Notes under the pieces: model-generated | The model's database searches: none | The model's input: the letters and a program-made list of their open reading frames with translations, nothing else | Told to the model about the DNA's origin: nothing | Position numbers and translations under genes: made by a program | In this document: positions 16,455-23,954 of the stretch, piece by piece | Position numbering within the stretch: position 1 is the first letter of the stretch | Layout of the letters: each line of letters begins with the position of its first letter | DNA from: a virus | Strand: one strand, 5' to 3' | Virus record (IMG/VR): IMGVR_UViG_3300031565_000139 | Location: 1 to 39,125 of that record | DNA length: 39,125 nucleotides

Positions 16455-16649
16455 TTAATCAATAAATTTTGTACTCTTTACCTGAATTACTATTTCATCC
16501 CTTACATTGTCTATTACATCTAACTGTATAGACTCTTGCTCTTCTATTGGAAGTTCTTTAAACTCTTTATATGTCATTCCAAAACAGTCTTCAATGTCAA
16601 TTACATCTACCGTTAATTGTTCCCAGCTTATTATAAATTTTGTCTTCAT
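16455..16649 (-). CDS. Hypothetical protein, 64 aa
   Basis: Small acidic protein. I prefer the ATG at 16649 (MKTKFIISWEQL) over the one at 16673, since AAAGGAAATGAA precedes it. It is the first gene after the promoter at 16689. The leader is nearly the same as that of the gene at 17418. Confidence 0.55.
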   Translation of the reverse strand: MKTKFIISWEQLTVDVIDIEDCFGMTYKEFKELPIEEQESIQLDVIDNVRDEIVIQVKSTKFID

Positions 16650-16686
16650 TTCATTTCCTTTTAAATTAAACATTAATTGTTTGTGA

Positions 16687-16766
16687 TGTAAAGATACAGC
16701 CTTTCGGAACTGGAAACTATGATATTTATCATGTTTTTGAATTGTTTGTGTTAATAAGTGTTAAAA
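16687..16766 (-). promoter_or_regulatory. Early promoter with dyad operator (copy A)
   Basis: -7 box TATCTTTA (complement of 16689-16696) and a perfect dyad ATGATATTTATCAT (16719-16732) centred 33 bp upstream of it. Further up lies TTTTAACACTTATTAACAC (16748-16766). The whole 80 bp recurs at 25505-25584 with only seven differences, and two of these change the dyad symmetrically. Confidence 0.7.
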
Positions 16767-16775
16767 TTATTTTAA

Positions 16776-16796
16776 GTTGGGGATATACAGATGTTA
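16776..16796 (-). repeat. 21-bp intergenic element, copy 3
   Basis: GTTGGGGATATACAGATGTTA, directly joined to the terminal repeat of the 91-aa cassette (GTTAGCGGTTA from 16793). Confidence 0.7.
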
Positions 16797-16800
16797 GCGG

Positions 16801-17076
16801 TTATTGGTGAGATATTAAACCACCTGCGTTATTTGGGTCTAAATACAAGCGTTCACCTTTTTTAAAATCTGAGGTGTTAACATCCGTAATAACATGCTCA
16901 ATTTGTGGTTTCATTCTTAATAACCTCCTAATCCATCCACATTTTAATTTGCATCTACCTACCTGTAGTACGAAGTCATTTTCATCTTTTATATAGCAAA
17001 GTTCGCCCTCTTTAAATGCTATTCCTGTATTGTTTTTAACCTTAATTAACTTTTCCATATCTATAAGTAATAACAA
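16801..17076 (-). CDS. Hypothetical protein, 91 aa (cassette gene)
   Basis: Small beta-rich protein: FKEGELCYIKDENDFVLQVGRCKLKCGW suggests an SH3-like barrel, then a basic helix and GERLYLDPNNAGGL near the end. Start could be residue 7 (MEKLIKVKNN). Flanked by AACCGCTAAC (17075-17084) and GTTAGCGGTT (16793-16802), with an attC-like hairpin on the 5' side and the 21-bp element on the 3' side. Confidence 0.6.
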   Translation of the reverse strand: MLLLIDMEKLIKVKNNTGIAFKEGELCYIKDENDFVLQVGRCKLKCGWIRRLLRMKPQIEHVITDVNTSDFKKGERLYLDPNNAGGLISHQ

Positions 17077-17177
17077 CCGCTAACAAGCGGTCATAGTTAA
17101 TAAAGCCAATTAAGTTTTGTTCGTTGTAGGTTGCAGTGTGGGTGGCTTTACTAACCATACCGCCAGCCGTTAGCGGT
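17075..17177 (-). repeat. attC-like imperfect hairpin, site 3
   Basis: The clearest site. The arms ACCGCTAAC-AA-GCGGTCATAG..TAAAGCCA (17076-17108) and TGGCTTTACTAACCATACCGC-CAGCC-GTTAGCGGT (17143-17177) pair over about 30 bp. The two sides differ in the length of the spacer between outer and inner stems, as in attC folding with an unpaired central spacer. It follows the stop of the 78-aa gene. Confidence 0.75.
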
Positions 17178-17181
17178 AATG

Positions 17182-17418
17182 CTAATCAGCCTTAAATGAG
17201 TTTAATATTTCAATTATCTGTAATCGCTTCTTAAACATCTCACCACTATTAATATTTGGTGTTACTGGGCAAAAATAGCTAATCAATAGCGGTATAAATT
17301 CATTTAGCAAAGCACTATCGTTCAAATTAAATAAACCCAATAACTCACCTGCTACGGCTTCATTATTGTATCCATATTTTTTACCGTCTTTTAGTATTTT
17401 AATGATTTGTTCTTTCAT
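17182..17418 (-). CDS. Hypothetical protein, 78 aa
   Basis: Unrecognised helical protein (MKEQIIKILKDGKKYGYN...), with a winged-helix-like start. It follows dnaB after 46 bp; the leader matches that of the gene at 16649 over about 30 bp with one mismatch. Confidence 0.55.
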   Translation of the reverse strand: MKEQIIKILKDGKKYGYNNEAVAGELLGLFNLNDSALLNEFIPLLISYFCPVTPNINSGEMFKKRLQIIEILNSFKAD

Positions 17419-17464
17419 TTCCTTTTAATTTAAACATTAATTGTTTGTGTTGTTTTATTACTTG

Positions 17465-18829
17465 CTAAAAATTCGGCTCAATACCTTCTGTATAATCAAA
17501 GGGCATGGAACTACTTAAACTATTTAATTCTTCAAATGGAAGCTCTCCTATATATGACCATTCAGTATTTTTGTAAAAAGATGTTGAACCCAAAGCACCA
17601 TTCCTATTTTTTGCTATTATCACATCAATTAAATTAATAACGCTTTGACCTTCATAATCTTCGTGTATCCCATAATACTCAGGCCTATGAAGAAACATAA
17701 CTACGTCCGCATCTTGTTCGATATTCCCAGAATCCCTTAAATCTGACAGTATTGGTCTTTTGTCTCCACTTCTTTGCTCAACAGCTCTACTCAATTGCGC
17801 CAACGCTATAACTGGACAATCACATTTTTTTGCCAATCCTTTTAAGTTTTTAGAAATATGACCTACTTTGTCATTCGTTGAATTGCCACCACCTGAGTGA
17901 TTAATCAATTGTAAATAATCAACAATAATTAAACCGATTTTACCTTTCGACAATTCTTTTAAACTTGATGCTCTAATTTGCTCAACCGTTAAACCTGAAT
18001 CATCATTAATAATAATTGGTATTTTTGCAAAGTTACCAGATTTATTTAACAATGAATCCCATTGATACGATTCTAAATTACCAGCCTGTAAATTATTACT
18101 ATTAATATTCGTTTCTAAAGATATAGCTCTATCGACTAACCTTTCTTTTTGCATTTCAAGACTAAAATACAACACTTTCTCACCTTCTAAAGCGGCATTT
18201 TTCGCAAACAATAAACTTATAGCAGTCTTACCCATTGACGGCCTAGCAGCTAATATAATCAAGTCCCCAGATTGCCAGCCATTAGTAATTTTATTTAGTT
18301 TTGAATGGCCTGTGTTCTTCCCTAATAATTTGCCTGGTTCAACAGACTCATAAGTTTCTAGTCGTTTTTTTACTACTTCATAAATGTGTGTAGTATCACC
18401 ACTTGCAATATTAAATAAATCTTCAAGTGTGGTTGTAACTTTAATGTTTGTTTCTTGAATGTCGTTTGACCGGTCAGATAGTTTTACAATCTCTTCATTA
18501 AATAAAGTGATTAAATGTGTCCGGATGTAATTCTCTTTTAAAATTCTGATATGCTCATCATAATTATAACCGCTTGCAACTTCACTTGTTAAGCTTGCGA
18601 TATAATAAGCTCCGCCAATTTCTTCTAATTCTGTTTTACTAAAAGCGTTTACAACAGTTAATAAATCTATCTTGTGCCCTTTGGTGTATAAGTTTTTAAT
18701 ACAATTGTAAACTAGCTTGTTAACATGTGTAGTAAACAAATTACTATCCATTTCAGATATAACTTGTTCCTGATATTCTGGAATAGCTAAAATAGTTCCT
18801 AGTAATATTTTTTCGGTTTTATCTATCAT
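17465..18829 (-). CDS. dnaB: Replicative DNA helicase (DnaB-like)
   Basis: 454 residues, close to full-length bacterial DnaB. An N-terminal helical domain (1-110) that binds primase or loader is followed by the RecA-like motor. Seen: ARPSMGKTA (Walker A, near 197-205), YFSLEM (near 225), IGLIIVDYLQL (Walker B, near 300), and SDLRDSGNIEQDADVVMFLHR with the arginine-finger region near 370-390. It unwinds phage DNA at the fork. It overlaps the initiator/loader gene by 4 bp (ATGA), so the two are cotranslated. Confidence 0.95.
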   Translation of the reverse strand: MIDKTEKILLGTILAIPEYQEQVISEMDSNLFTTHVNKLVYNCIKNLYTKGHKIDLLTVVNAFSKTELEEIGGAYYIASLTSEVASGYNYDEHIRILKENYIRTHLITLFNEEIVKLSDRSNDIQETNIKVTTTLEDLFNIASGDTTHIYEVVKKRLETYESVEPGKLLGKNTGHSKLNKITNGWQSGDLIILAARPSMGKTAISLLFAKNAALEGEKVLYFSLEMQKERLVDRAISLETNINSNNLQAGNLESYQWDSLLNKSGNFAKIPIIINDDSGLTVEQIRASSLKELSKGKIGLIIVDYLQLINHSGGGNSTNDKVGHISKNLKGLAKKCDCPVIALAQLSRAVEQRSGDKRPILSDLRDSGNIEQDADVVMFLHRPEYYGIHEDYEGQSVINLIDVIIAKNRNGALGSTSFYKNTEWSYIGELPFEELNSLSSSMPFDYTEGIEPNF

Positions 18830-19488
18830 AATATTTGTCCAGGTGGCGGTGTATAAACTAACTTTTCTTCATGATTGCCATTTGTTTTTGCAATCCAATC
18901 ATTTTTAAATCCACTCCAGTTATTCTCAGTGGCTTTTTTTATACATTCATTGGCCGTTAATTTTGAAAGTTCTATTTGTTTTTTTATTTGATTGTATGCT
19001 GTTTCTGTATTAGTTGCTTTTTTTGTTTTTCTGACTTTTAACCAATCTTCAATAATTTGTTTTTCTACTCCTAGATTTAAAAATTCTTTCCTGAAATTAA
19101 AAACAATATTTTTATTATCTTCTTTTTCTTTTTCATTATCCTTTACATTATCATTATCATTATCATTATCGGCTTTTTTGGGTTTGCTTGGGTTTTTTGG
19201 GTTACCAGATAACCCAGTGGGTTTTTTTGTTTCATCTGGGTTTTTAGGTCTACCACCCTTAGCTCCATTGAGTTTATTACGTTCGACTATCTTTTCGTAT
19301 TTTACATTATCAAGTCTAAATTGGTTCTTGAAAAACATAAAAGGCATGTAAATACGGCTTGTATTTGTTGGTTCAATACCTTCTATTTGGTACATGAAAA
19401 TAGCATCAAATAATAATCCTTTATCTTCAACAGACAATTCCTTAATAGGATCATAAAATGACTTGTAAAGTAAAAATGATTCTTTCAT
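18826..19488 (-). CDS. Replication initiator/helicase loader-like protein
   Basis: 220 residues. The N-terminus (KESFLLYKSFYDPIKELSVEDKGLLFDAIFMYQ) resembles the DUF6291-type domain common upstream of helicase genes in Bacteroidota phages. A low-complexity linker follows (Lys/Pro/Asn/Asp-rich, near 78-125, including a DNDNDNDN run). A C-terminal helical domain ends in NWSGFKNDW, as in DnaD/replisome-organiser proteins. Probably recognises the origin and delivers DnaB. Confidence 0.7.
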   Translation of the reverse strand: MKESFLLYKSFYDPIKELSVEDKGLLFDAIFMYQIEGIEPTNTSRIYMPFMFFKNQFRLDNVKYEKIVERNKLNGAKGGRPKNPDETKKPTGLSGNPKNPSKPKKADNDNDNDNVKDNEKEKEDNKNIVFNFRKEFLNLGVEKQIIEDWLKVRKTKKATNTETAYNQIKKQIELSKLTANECIKKATENNWSGFKNDWIAKTNGNHEEKLVYTPPPGQIL

Positions 19489-19490
19489 AT

Positions 19491-19611
19491 GACTATTTTT
19501 GTTTAATGACTATTTTAATAGAAGTAGTGGTGCAGGATAGTCTAACCTTTTGCATCGACACCGCTAAGTGTGAACACCACAACAAAGATAGTGAATTTAT
19601 ATCAATTCAAT
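19491..19611 (-). promoter_or_regulatory. Promoter and structured leader of the replication operon
   Basis: TATCTTTG (complement of 19583-19590) is an exact -7 box just after the stop of the 184-aa gene; ATTG about 17 bp upstream is a partial -33 box. The leader of about 90 nt can fold: GTGGTG (near 19577) pairs with CACCAC (near 19530). Start of transcription and fold are inferred. Confidence 0.5.
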
Positions 19612-20151
19612 GAATTTATTTTTAGAAATAATATAAAAAAGTTTACTATTATGTGGTAGGTACTCATCTATTGAATGATCTAAAGCTTCGTTAATTTTTC
19701 TTAAAAACACTTTATCCCTGCCATTTAGTTGGTTCTCGATTAAATTGTAATTTATTCTTAATACTTGAAATTTATCATTATTGTATGAGCTAACTATTTC
19801 AGCATCTATTTTAATAAATTCAGTATATCTTGTATTAACATGTGTTACCTCCCCGTCATTGCATTTATTTCTAAATTTACATGAATCACAAGGGGCTTCC
19901 TCGTGGTATTCGTTCATTAAACATTCATGTTTATATTCTTGAGAATATCTACCAACACCAATAGTAACTTTAACATTATCAAACTCCTTAAACTTAGACG
20001 TTTTAAAAGGGCATTTTAAGGAAAATTGCTTCAAGTCATCAGTATAACTAATGCCTTTGTGATTTTCCTTAACAAAATTTATAAAAGTTTTTCTGATTTG
20101 ACAACCTTTCCTGTTGCCGCAATTACCGCAATTTATTGAAATCTTTGCCAT
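19597..20151 (-). CDS. Cys-rich protein, 184 aa
   Basis: Unrecognised. Two Cys clusters: CGNCGNRKGC near residues 8-17 and CDSCKFRNKC near 98-107, plus single Cys near 48 and 87. This suggests two zinc or iron-sulphur sites. It lies between a helix-turn-helix gene and the replication operon; a nucleic-acid-binding or regulatory role is possible. No known family fits well. Confidence 0.55.
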   Translation of the reverse strand: MAKISINCGNCGNRKGCQIRKTFINFVKENHKGISYTDDLKQFSLKCPFKTSKFKEFDNVKVTIGVGRYSQEYKHECLMNEYHEEAPCDSCKFRNKCNDGEVTHVNTRYTEFIKIDAEIVSSYNNDKFQVLRINYNLIENQLNGRDKVFLRKINEALDHSIDEYLPHNSKLFYIISKNKFIELI

Positions 20152-20178
20152 AGTTTTATTTATTAATGTTTTTCATTT

Positions 20179-20367
20179 TCAATTAAGCTCATCAACCTCA
20201 AAGCAATAACAGAATAAATCTTCCAATGCTTCTTTTATTTTGGCTAACTCTTCATCTGTAAAACATGGTTTAACATGATTTCGTAATCTGTTGTTAAACA
20301 TATCTGTAGACATTCCGATTGACCTAGCTAATTCACTTTTATTTATTAATTTGTGATTAAATTTCAT
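20179..20367 (-). CDS. Small helix-turn-helix protein, 62 aa
   Basis: Residues 10-35 (KSELARSIGMSTDMFNNRLRN) fit a helix-turn-helix of the Cro/C1 or AlpA type. A likely early transcription regulator, though it may also be an antirepressor. TAAATTTG, a -7-like box, lies about 12 bp before the ATG. Confidence 0.6.
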   Translation of the reverse strand: MKFNHKLINKSELARSIGMSTDMFNNRLRNHVKPCFTDEELAKIKEALEDLFCYCFEVDELN

Positions 20368-20396
20368 ACTTTTTCAAATTTACAATGTTATTTAAT

Positions 20397-21047
20397 TTAA
20401 AATAATCTTAATTGTCTTTTATGTAAATCAAAGGCGTTTAATCCATTATTAAAGTATTCCGTGTCGATTTCTATTATATCAAGTTCAAAGTCTTCTAAAT
20501 CGGCTGCAATAGCGTGTGTATGGCTTCCTCCGTGGGTGTCTAATATCTTAAATCCTTCCTTTGCAAACTCTTTTAATATCCATCGATAAAGTATTATTGG
20601 TTTTTCTGTCGGGTGTGTTCTTTTCTTCCCTTTAAGTCCAATAAATCCGCAATATGGTATTTTAACCTTTTTAGCGGCAATATTAAAAGAAGTCCAAGCA
20701 AGCTCAAAATCGCTAAATGATACACCTTCAGGCACGTCTTTATCCCAACATATCCAGCACATGCTTGGAGGCAAATGCTCTGTCATGTAATTACCACCAA
20801 AAACTATCTGGTTTTTAGAAACCCTAAACAATTCTGCATAATATTCTGGAGGCGGTATCTTTTTATCCCAATCTTTCTTCTCATACCTTGCTTTTTCTCC
20901 TTTCTTTTTGCCCATGTTCATATTTACGCTTATCCCATAAGGTGGATCAACTATTGACAAATCGTAGTAATTATCAGGCTTAGTTTTCATAAACTTATTA
21001 CAATCTCCATGCACGAAATTTATTTTGTCTCTATTTATTATTTCCAT
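20397..21047 (-). CDS. Beta-class DNA methyltransferase
   Basis: 216 residues. Catalytic motif IV DPPYG (34-38) precedes the AdoMet-binding motif, here ILDTHGGSHTHAIAA near 165-180, the order of beta-class N6-adenine or N4-cytosine methyltransferases. HPTEKP (near 140) is the conserved loop of the family. It may mark phage DNA against host restriction. The motif I Gly-rich loop reads THGGSH instead of the usual FxGSG. No restriction enzyme gene is nearby. Confidence 0.85.
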   Translation of the reverse strand: MEIINRDKINFVHGDCNKFMKTKPDNYYDLSIVDPPYGISVNMNMGKKKGEKARYEKKDWDKKIPPPEYYAELFRVSKNQIVFGGNYMTEHLPPSMCWICWDKDVPEGVSFSDFELAWTSFNIAAKKVKIPYCGFIGLKGKKRTHPTEKPIILYRWILKEFAKEGFKILDTHGGSHTHAIAADLEDFELDIIEIDTEYFNNGLNAFDLHKRQLRLF

Positions 21048-21080
21048 TGTATTTCTAAATTAAATTCATATCCTTAGTTA

Positions 21081-21356
21081 TCACTTGCATCTTTCTTCTT
21101 GAATTTTAATATTTTTAATTAACTCTTTTTCAATATCTACATTATTATGAATCAATAAATTCATAGTTACGCATATCAGATCAATTGCCTCTTGTTTATA
21201 ATTATTCTGTTTACCTTTAATTAATTTAAGTAGCTCAGTCGAAAGTTCCCCTTTTTCTTCATTAATCTTATTTGAGAACTCATAAAGTTCTGTGTTAGGT
21301 GTTATCAAGCCACGTTTAACTATGGCCTGATAATGTTGTTTGAATAGTTTTTTCAT
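21081..21356 (-). CDS. MazG-like nucleotide pyrophosphohydrolase
   Basis: 91 residues, all-helical. EEKGEL near residue 34 and QEAIDLI near 56 fit the EExxE...ExxD metal-binding pattern of MazG-type NTP pyrophosphohydrolases. Phage versions adjust nucleotide or (p)ppGpp pools. It overlaps the DnaA-like gene by 4 bp (ATGA). Confidence 0.65.
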   Translation of the reverse strand: MKKLFKQHYQAIVKRGLITPNTELYEFSNKINEEKGELSTELLKLIKGKQNNYKQEAIDLICVTMNLLIHNNVDIEKELIKNIKIQEERCK

Positions 21357-21814
21357 ATAGGATAATGTATTTGTTCGTAATTGTAAACTTTGTCAGATAA
21401 GGCCTTTATTTCATCTCCATAATCATTCCCATAATTTATCTCCATATCACAGAGATAGGCTAATCTTTTTAAGGACTTTTTGTACTCAACAAATTTTAAA
21501 ATATTTATAAAAATTGATTCTACCTGAAATCTTGTTTGTTTGTCATTATCAATTAATTCTTTTATTCGTCTCCATCCGTAATAAACTGTTGAACGGTCAT
21601 ACTTTCTATCTCCTTTGCTAATAAATTCACCGATTTTTTTCTGGCTTAATTTGGTTAATTCGAGACAAAAATAAGATATGTACTTTCGAGCTAAAACAAT
21701 TTCTTTCCTTCTTGACATTGATTTTAGCAAATCGATATGTATGTTTAATGCTGCCAGGACAAAATTTTCAATTTCATCATATTTTAAAATTGGGATATAT
21801 CTATCTAAATTCAT
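21353..21814 (-). CDS. DnaA domain IV-like DNA-binding protein
   Basis: I prefer the ATG at 21814 (MNLDRYIPIL) over 21880: it follows an A-rich leader and avoids overlap with the upstream element. The product is 153 residues. Residues about 30-90 (SRRKEIVLARKYISYF, LSQKKIGEFI, DRSTVYYGWRRIKEL) follow the DnaA C-terminal domain IV: basic-loop helix, IG helix, and the DHSTV-type signature with His replaced. No ATPase domain is present. It could bind an origin or act as a DnaA decoy or regulator. Confidence 0.65.
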   Translation of the reverse strand: MNLDRYIPILKYDEIENFVLAALNIHIDLLKSMSRRKEIVLARKYISYFCLELTKLSQKKIGEFISKGDRKYDRSTVYYGWRRIKELIDNDKQTRFQVESIFINILKFVEYKKSLKRLAYLCDMEINYGNDYGDEIKALSDKVYNYEQIHYPI

Positions 21815-21880
21815 AGTTTTTTTTATTTTAAAAAATATACGTTGATATGGTGTTGTGTGTATATAAGTGTTGTAGTGCAT

Positions 21881-22180
21881 TTAGAATCCAATCATCGTTG
21901 AATCTACTGGTGGGTAGTACCACATCCATTTAGTTTCGTTCTCTGGCTCGTCATAGTCAACTAAGGTGTCAGTGTGGAAACGCCACTGCATACTTTCAAA
22001 GCAAAAATAAGCCACCCCTTGCACGTTATTTTCGTCAATTATGCAAACATCTTCACTAAATGTAATATCGTCTTTACTTTGTTTAGGCTTATTTTTTTCG
22101 GGGTCAAATAAACGCACTACAACATTATGTAAAGTGCATGGCTGTTCGGTTTTTGAATTTTTTGTACTCATATCAATCAT
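21881..22180 (-). CDS. Hypothetical protein, 99 aa
   Basis: Unrecognised beta-rich protein; start may be the Met at residue 4 (MSTKNSKTEQPCT). Trp-rich C-terminus (ETKWMWYYPPVDST). No membrane segment. Lies between the repressor cassette and the DnaA-like gene. Confidence 0.55.
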   Translation of the reverse strand: MIDMSTKNSKTEQPCTLHNVVVRLFDPEKNKPKQSKDDITFSEDVCIIDENNVQGVAYFCFESMQWRFHTDTLVDYDEPENETKWMWYYPPVDSTMIGF

Positions 22181-22213
22181 TATTTAAGTTTTAAAACTAT
22201 GTAGCTTTTATTA

Positions 22214-22253
22214 GGCAGCCACGACACCATACATTTAACGTTAGCCGTAATTA
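22214..22253 (-). repeat. Half attC-like site after the repressor gene
   Basis: Minus strand: GGCTAAC, five bases, then ATGTATGGTGTCGTGGCTGCC, like the left arm of the complete sites but without a clear right arm. The terminal repeat 22240-22253 matches the other end of the repressor cassette. Confidence 0.5.
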
Positions 22254-22538
22254 AAAGAAACATTCCACCAATGAATCAACGGCAGGTTTTAATACTTTAA
22301 AATATTCAGCTTTTTCGGGTCTTATATCGCCTTCTTCAATTCCATACCAAAACAATATTGGCAAAGGTATTTCTAAGTAATTTGCAATTTTTTGTAATAC
22401 TTCGGTGCTTGGTTGTTTTTGGTCATTCTCAATTTGGCTCAAATAGGTTTGAGTAATGCCAATATTTTGAGCAAATAATTCTTGAATTTGTCGAGCTTTA
22501 TTTACTCTAAGTCTTTTAATTGATTGTCCTAATTTCAT
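22251..22538 (-). CDS. Xre-family transcriptional repressor (cassette gene)
   Basis: 95 residues with a clear HTH_3 domain near residues 5-60: SIKRLRVNKARQIQELFAQ, then ITQTYLSQIENDQKQPS and LEIPLPILFW, the usual Xre core. It would bind operator DNA as a dimer; with no integrase present it need not be a lysogeny repressor. It has its own strong promoter. The gene and promoter together are bounded by GTTAGCCGTAATTA (22240-22253) and TAACTACGGCTAAC (22609-22622). Confidence 0.8.
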   Translation of the reverse strand: MKLGQSIKRLRVNKARQIQELFAQNIGITQTYLSQIENDQKQPSTEVLQKIANYLEIPLPILFWYGIEEGDIRPEKAEYFKVLKPAVDSLVECFF

Positions 22539-22561
22539 ATAATTATCGTTTTAAATTTAAC

Positions 22562-22592
22562 CAAAGGTAATATATATTTCTAATAATACAAA
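22562..22592 (-). promoter_or_regulatory. Promoter of the Xre repressor gene
   Basis: TTTG (complement of 22589-22592), 19 bp, then TACCTTTG (22562-22569): an exact match to the Bacteroidota consensus. It lies inside the cassette boundaries, so the gene would stay expressed after transfer. Confidence 0.75.
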
Positions 22593-22613
22593 TTTAATTG
22601 ATAGATATTAACT

Positions 22614-22745
22614 ACGGCTAACAATGTATAAAAATAATAGCCGTTTCGGTGGTAATTTTAAAGTATCGTGCAACGTTGTAAAGTCCAGTAGGTTGATAGT
22701 TTTTCGCTCGCAATCGGCTACTATTCTTATACCAACGGTAGGCAC
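22614..22745 (-). repeat. attC-like imperfect hairpin, site 4
   Basis: Arms 22626-22643 and 22715-22732 pair as TATAArAATArTAGCCG, with a loop of about 70 nt. Outer boxes are GCCTACC and GTTAGCC, separated from the stem by 3-5 bases. The left 25 bp (to 22759) are identical to the same position at site 1. Confidence 0.7.
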
Positions 22746-22772
22746 AATAAAAATTACTTGCCTTTCAGTATC

Positions 22773-23180
22773 TCATTTTGCTCTACCACATTCCAAAATA
22801 GAAGTCATCAAATCAAACTTCCATGTACTTTTCATGAAATGATTAATATTATCATACTTTTTATGAACTCTTTTCATATTATCAACACCTGTCCGTTTTA
22901 CCATATAATAATATTCTGCACTTTTTAAATAAACAGGTTCTAATTTATCTAAAATTTTAAAAAGTATTTCCTTGTACTCATTGTCGATAATATACCCATT
23001 TTCATTGCATCTAATGAATATTTTTGTTATCTCGTATAAATTGCCTTGCTGCACGTCTCTAAATTCGTCAGTGGTCATGTAATTGCGCTTTATCTTATCA
23101 CAAAAATTTGCTTTATGGTCAAATTGTTCATGTTGCTCTGTTTCTCTTTTATCGAGAAAAAATTTATTTGATGCTCCCAT
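22773..23180 (-). CDS. Hypothetical protein, 135 aa
   Basis: Unrecognised helical protein, many Lys, Tyr and Glu. It starts 2 bp after the Rad52-like gene, so it may assist recombination or single-strand DNA handling. Start could also be Met35 (MTTDEFRD). Confidence 0.5.
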   Translation of the reverse strand: MGASNKFFLDKRETEQHEQFDHKANFCDKIKRNYMTTDEFRDVQQGNLYEITKIFIRCNENGYIIDNEYKEILFKILDKLEPVYLKSAEYYYMVKRTGVDNMKRVHKKYDNINHFMKSTWKFDLMTSILECGRAK

Positions 23181-23182
23181 AG

Positions 23183-23680
23183 TTATTTTTTTGCGTATGT
23201 GAATACTCTATCTCTCGTTTTTAAATTTATAATAGCTAATCCAGTTATTATTCCTTTTTCAACCTTTATTGCTTCTACTTCAAATTTGTCAAAAGTCGAA
23301 TATTTATCACCTCGTTTTTCAATCTTCATCTTATCTTTATTGATGTAGATAAATGGAGCTGTATAAAGTTCCCGACCTATCCCCCAATTAAAACAAGCAC
23401 GTTTAAACGAATCGCTTGCGAGTCCTTTTGCCTTTTCTGTGAAGCTTTCAGCTCCAGTATCTTCTTTTTGTACCCATTCCTTTTTTTCAGTACAGTAAAT
23501 CGAAACTATACAATTTGCATTGTCTTTTAAATGATGTCTTTGCCAGTGCATATTGCCTACTGTTTCATCAAGTATGTTCATATCACATCTTGCATTCTTA
23601 TAAAGCAAAAATGATGCACCTTTTTCGGTTATAGATGCAACTCTTATTTCAATTTCATCTGGTTTTAAATCTCTAAACAT
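23183..23680 (-). CDS. Rad52/22-like single-strand annealing protein
   Basis: 165 residues of the phage Rad52/Rad22 annealing family, which pairs complementary single strands in recombination and replication. Seen: RVASITEKGASFLLYKNARCDMNIL start region, MHWQRHH near 43-49, and the hallmark AKGLASDSFKRACFNWGIGR (near 88-107) followed by ELYTAPFIYI. Likely works with the NinB- and NinG-like proteins. Second gene after promoter 23886. Confidence 0.8.
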   Translation of the reverse strand: MFRDLKPDEIEIRVASITEKGASFLLYKNARCDMNILDETVGNMHWQRHHLKDNANCIVSIYCTEKKEWVQKEDTGAESFTEKAKGLASDSFKRACFNWGIGRELYTAPFIYINKDKMKIEKRGDKYSTFDKFEVEAIKVEKGIITGLAIINLKTRDRVFTYAKK

Positions 23681-23690
23681 AGTTGTATTT

Positions 23691-23867
23691 TTATTGGTTA
23701 TTTATTTCATCTATTAAGAGGGCTAATTGCTCTCTAATGTCTTGTAATTTTATTCCCGGTTCACCTGATAATTTAAATAATTCAGCTAATAAGTCGGTAA
23801 CTATATCAGCATTACCGTTCAAACATATATATTTTATTTCAATTCTTAATTCTTCCAGTAACTTCAT
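23691..23867 (-). CDS. Hypothetical protein, 58 aa
   Basis: Found by direct reading: ATG at 23867, TAA at 23691. Acidic helical protein, MKLLEELRIEIKYICLNG...LLIDEINNQ. It lies between the promoter at 23886 and the Rad52-like gene, 10 bp upstream of the latter. Confidence 0.65.
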   Translation of the reverse strand: MKLLEELRIEIKYICLNGNADIVTDLLAELFKLSGEPGIKLQDIREQLALLIDEINNQ

Positions 23868-23885
23868 AATATCGCTTTTGTCTTA

Positions 23886-23930
23886 CAAATATAACTATTA
23901 ATAAATTGAATAAACATGATAAAAGTCATG
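23886..23930 (-). promoter_or_regulatory. Early promoter with dyad operator (recombination operon)
   Basis: -7 box TATATTTG (complement of 23886-23893) and dyad CATGA-N6-TCATG (23915-23930), centred 33 bp from the -7 box: the same spacing as the promoters at 16689 and 25506, although the surrounding sequence differs. Confidence 0.7.
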
Positions 23931-23954
23931 GTTATAATAATATTTCTGCAAATG

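Noticed and set aside
20397-21047. A restriction-modification system
   Set aside because: Only the methyltransferase is present; neighbours are a helix-turn-helix gene and a MazG-like gene, not a nuclease.
21815-21880. Extended start for the DnaA-like gene at 21880
   Set aside because: The extra 22 residues are encoded by a degenerate copy of the 21-bp intergenic element; the ATG at 21814 follows a normal A-rich leader.
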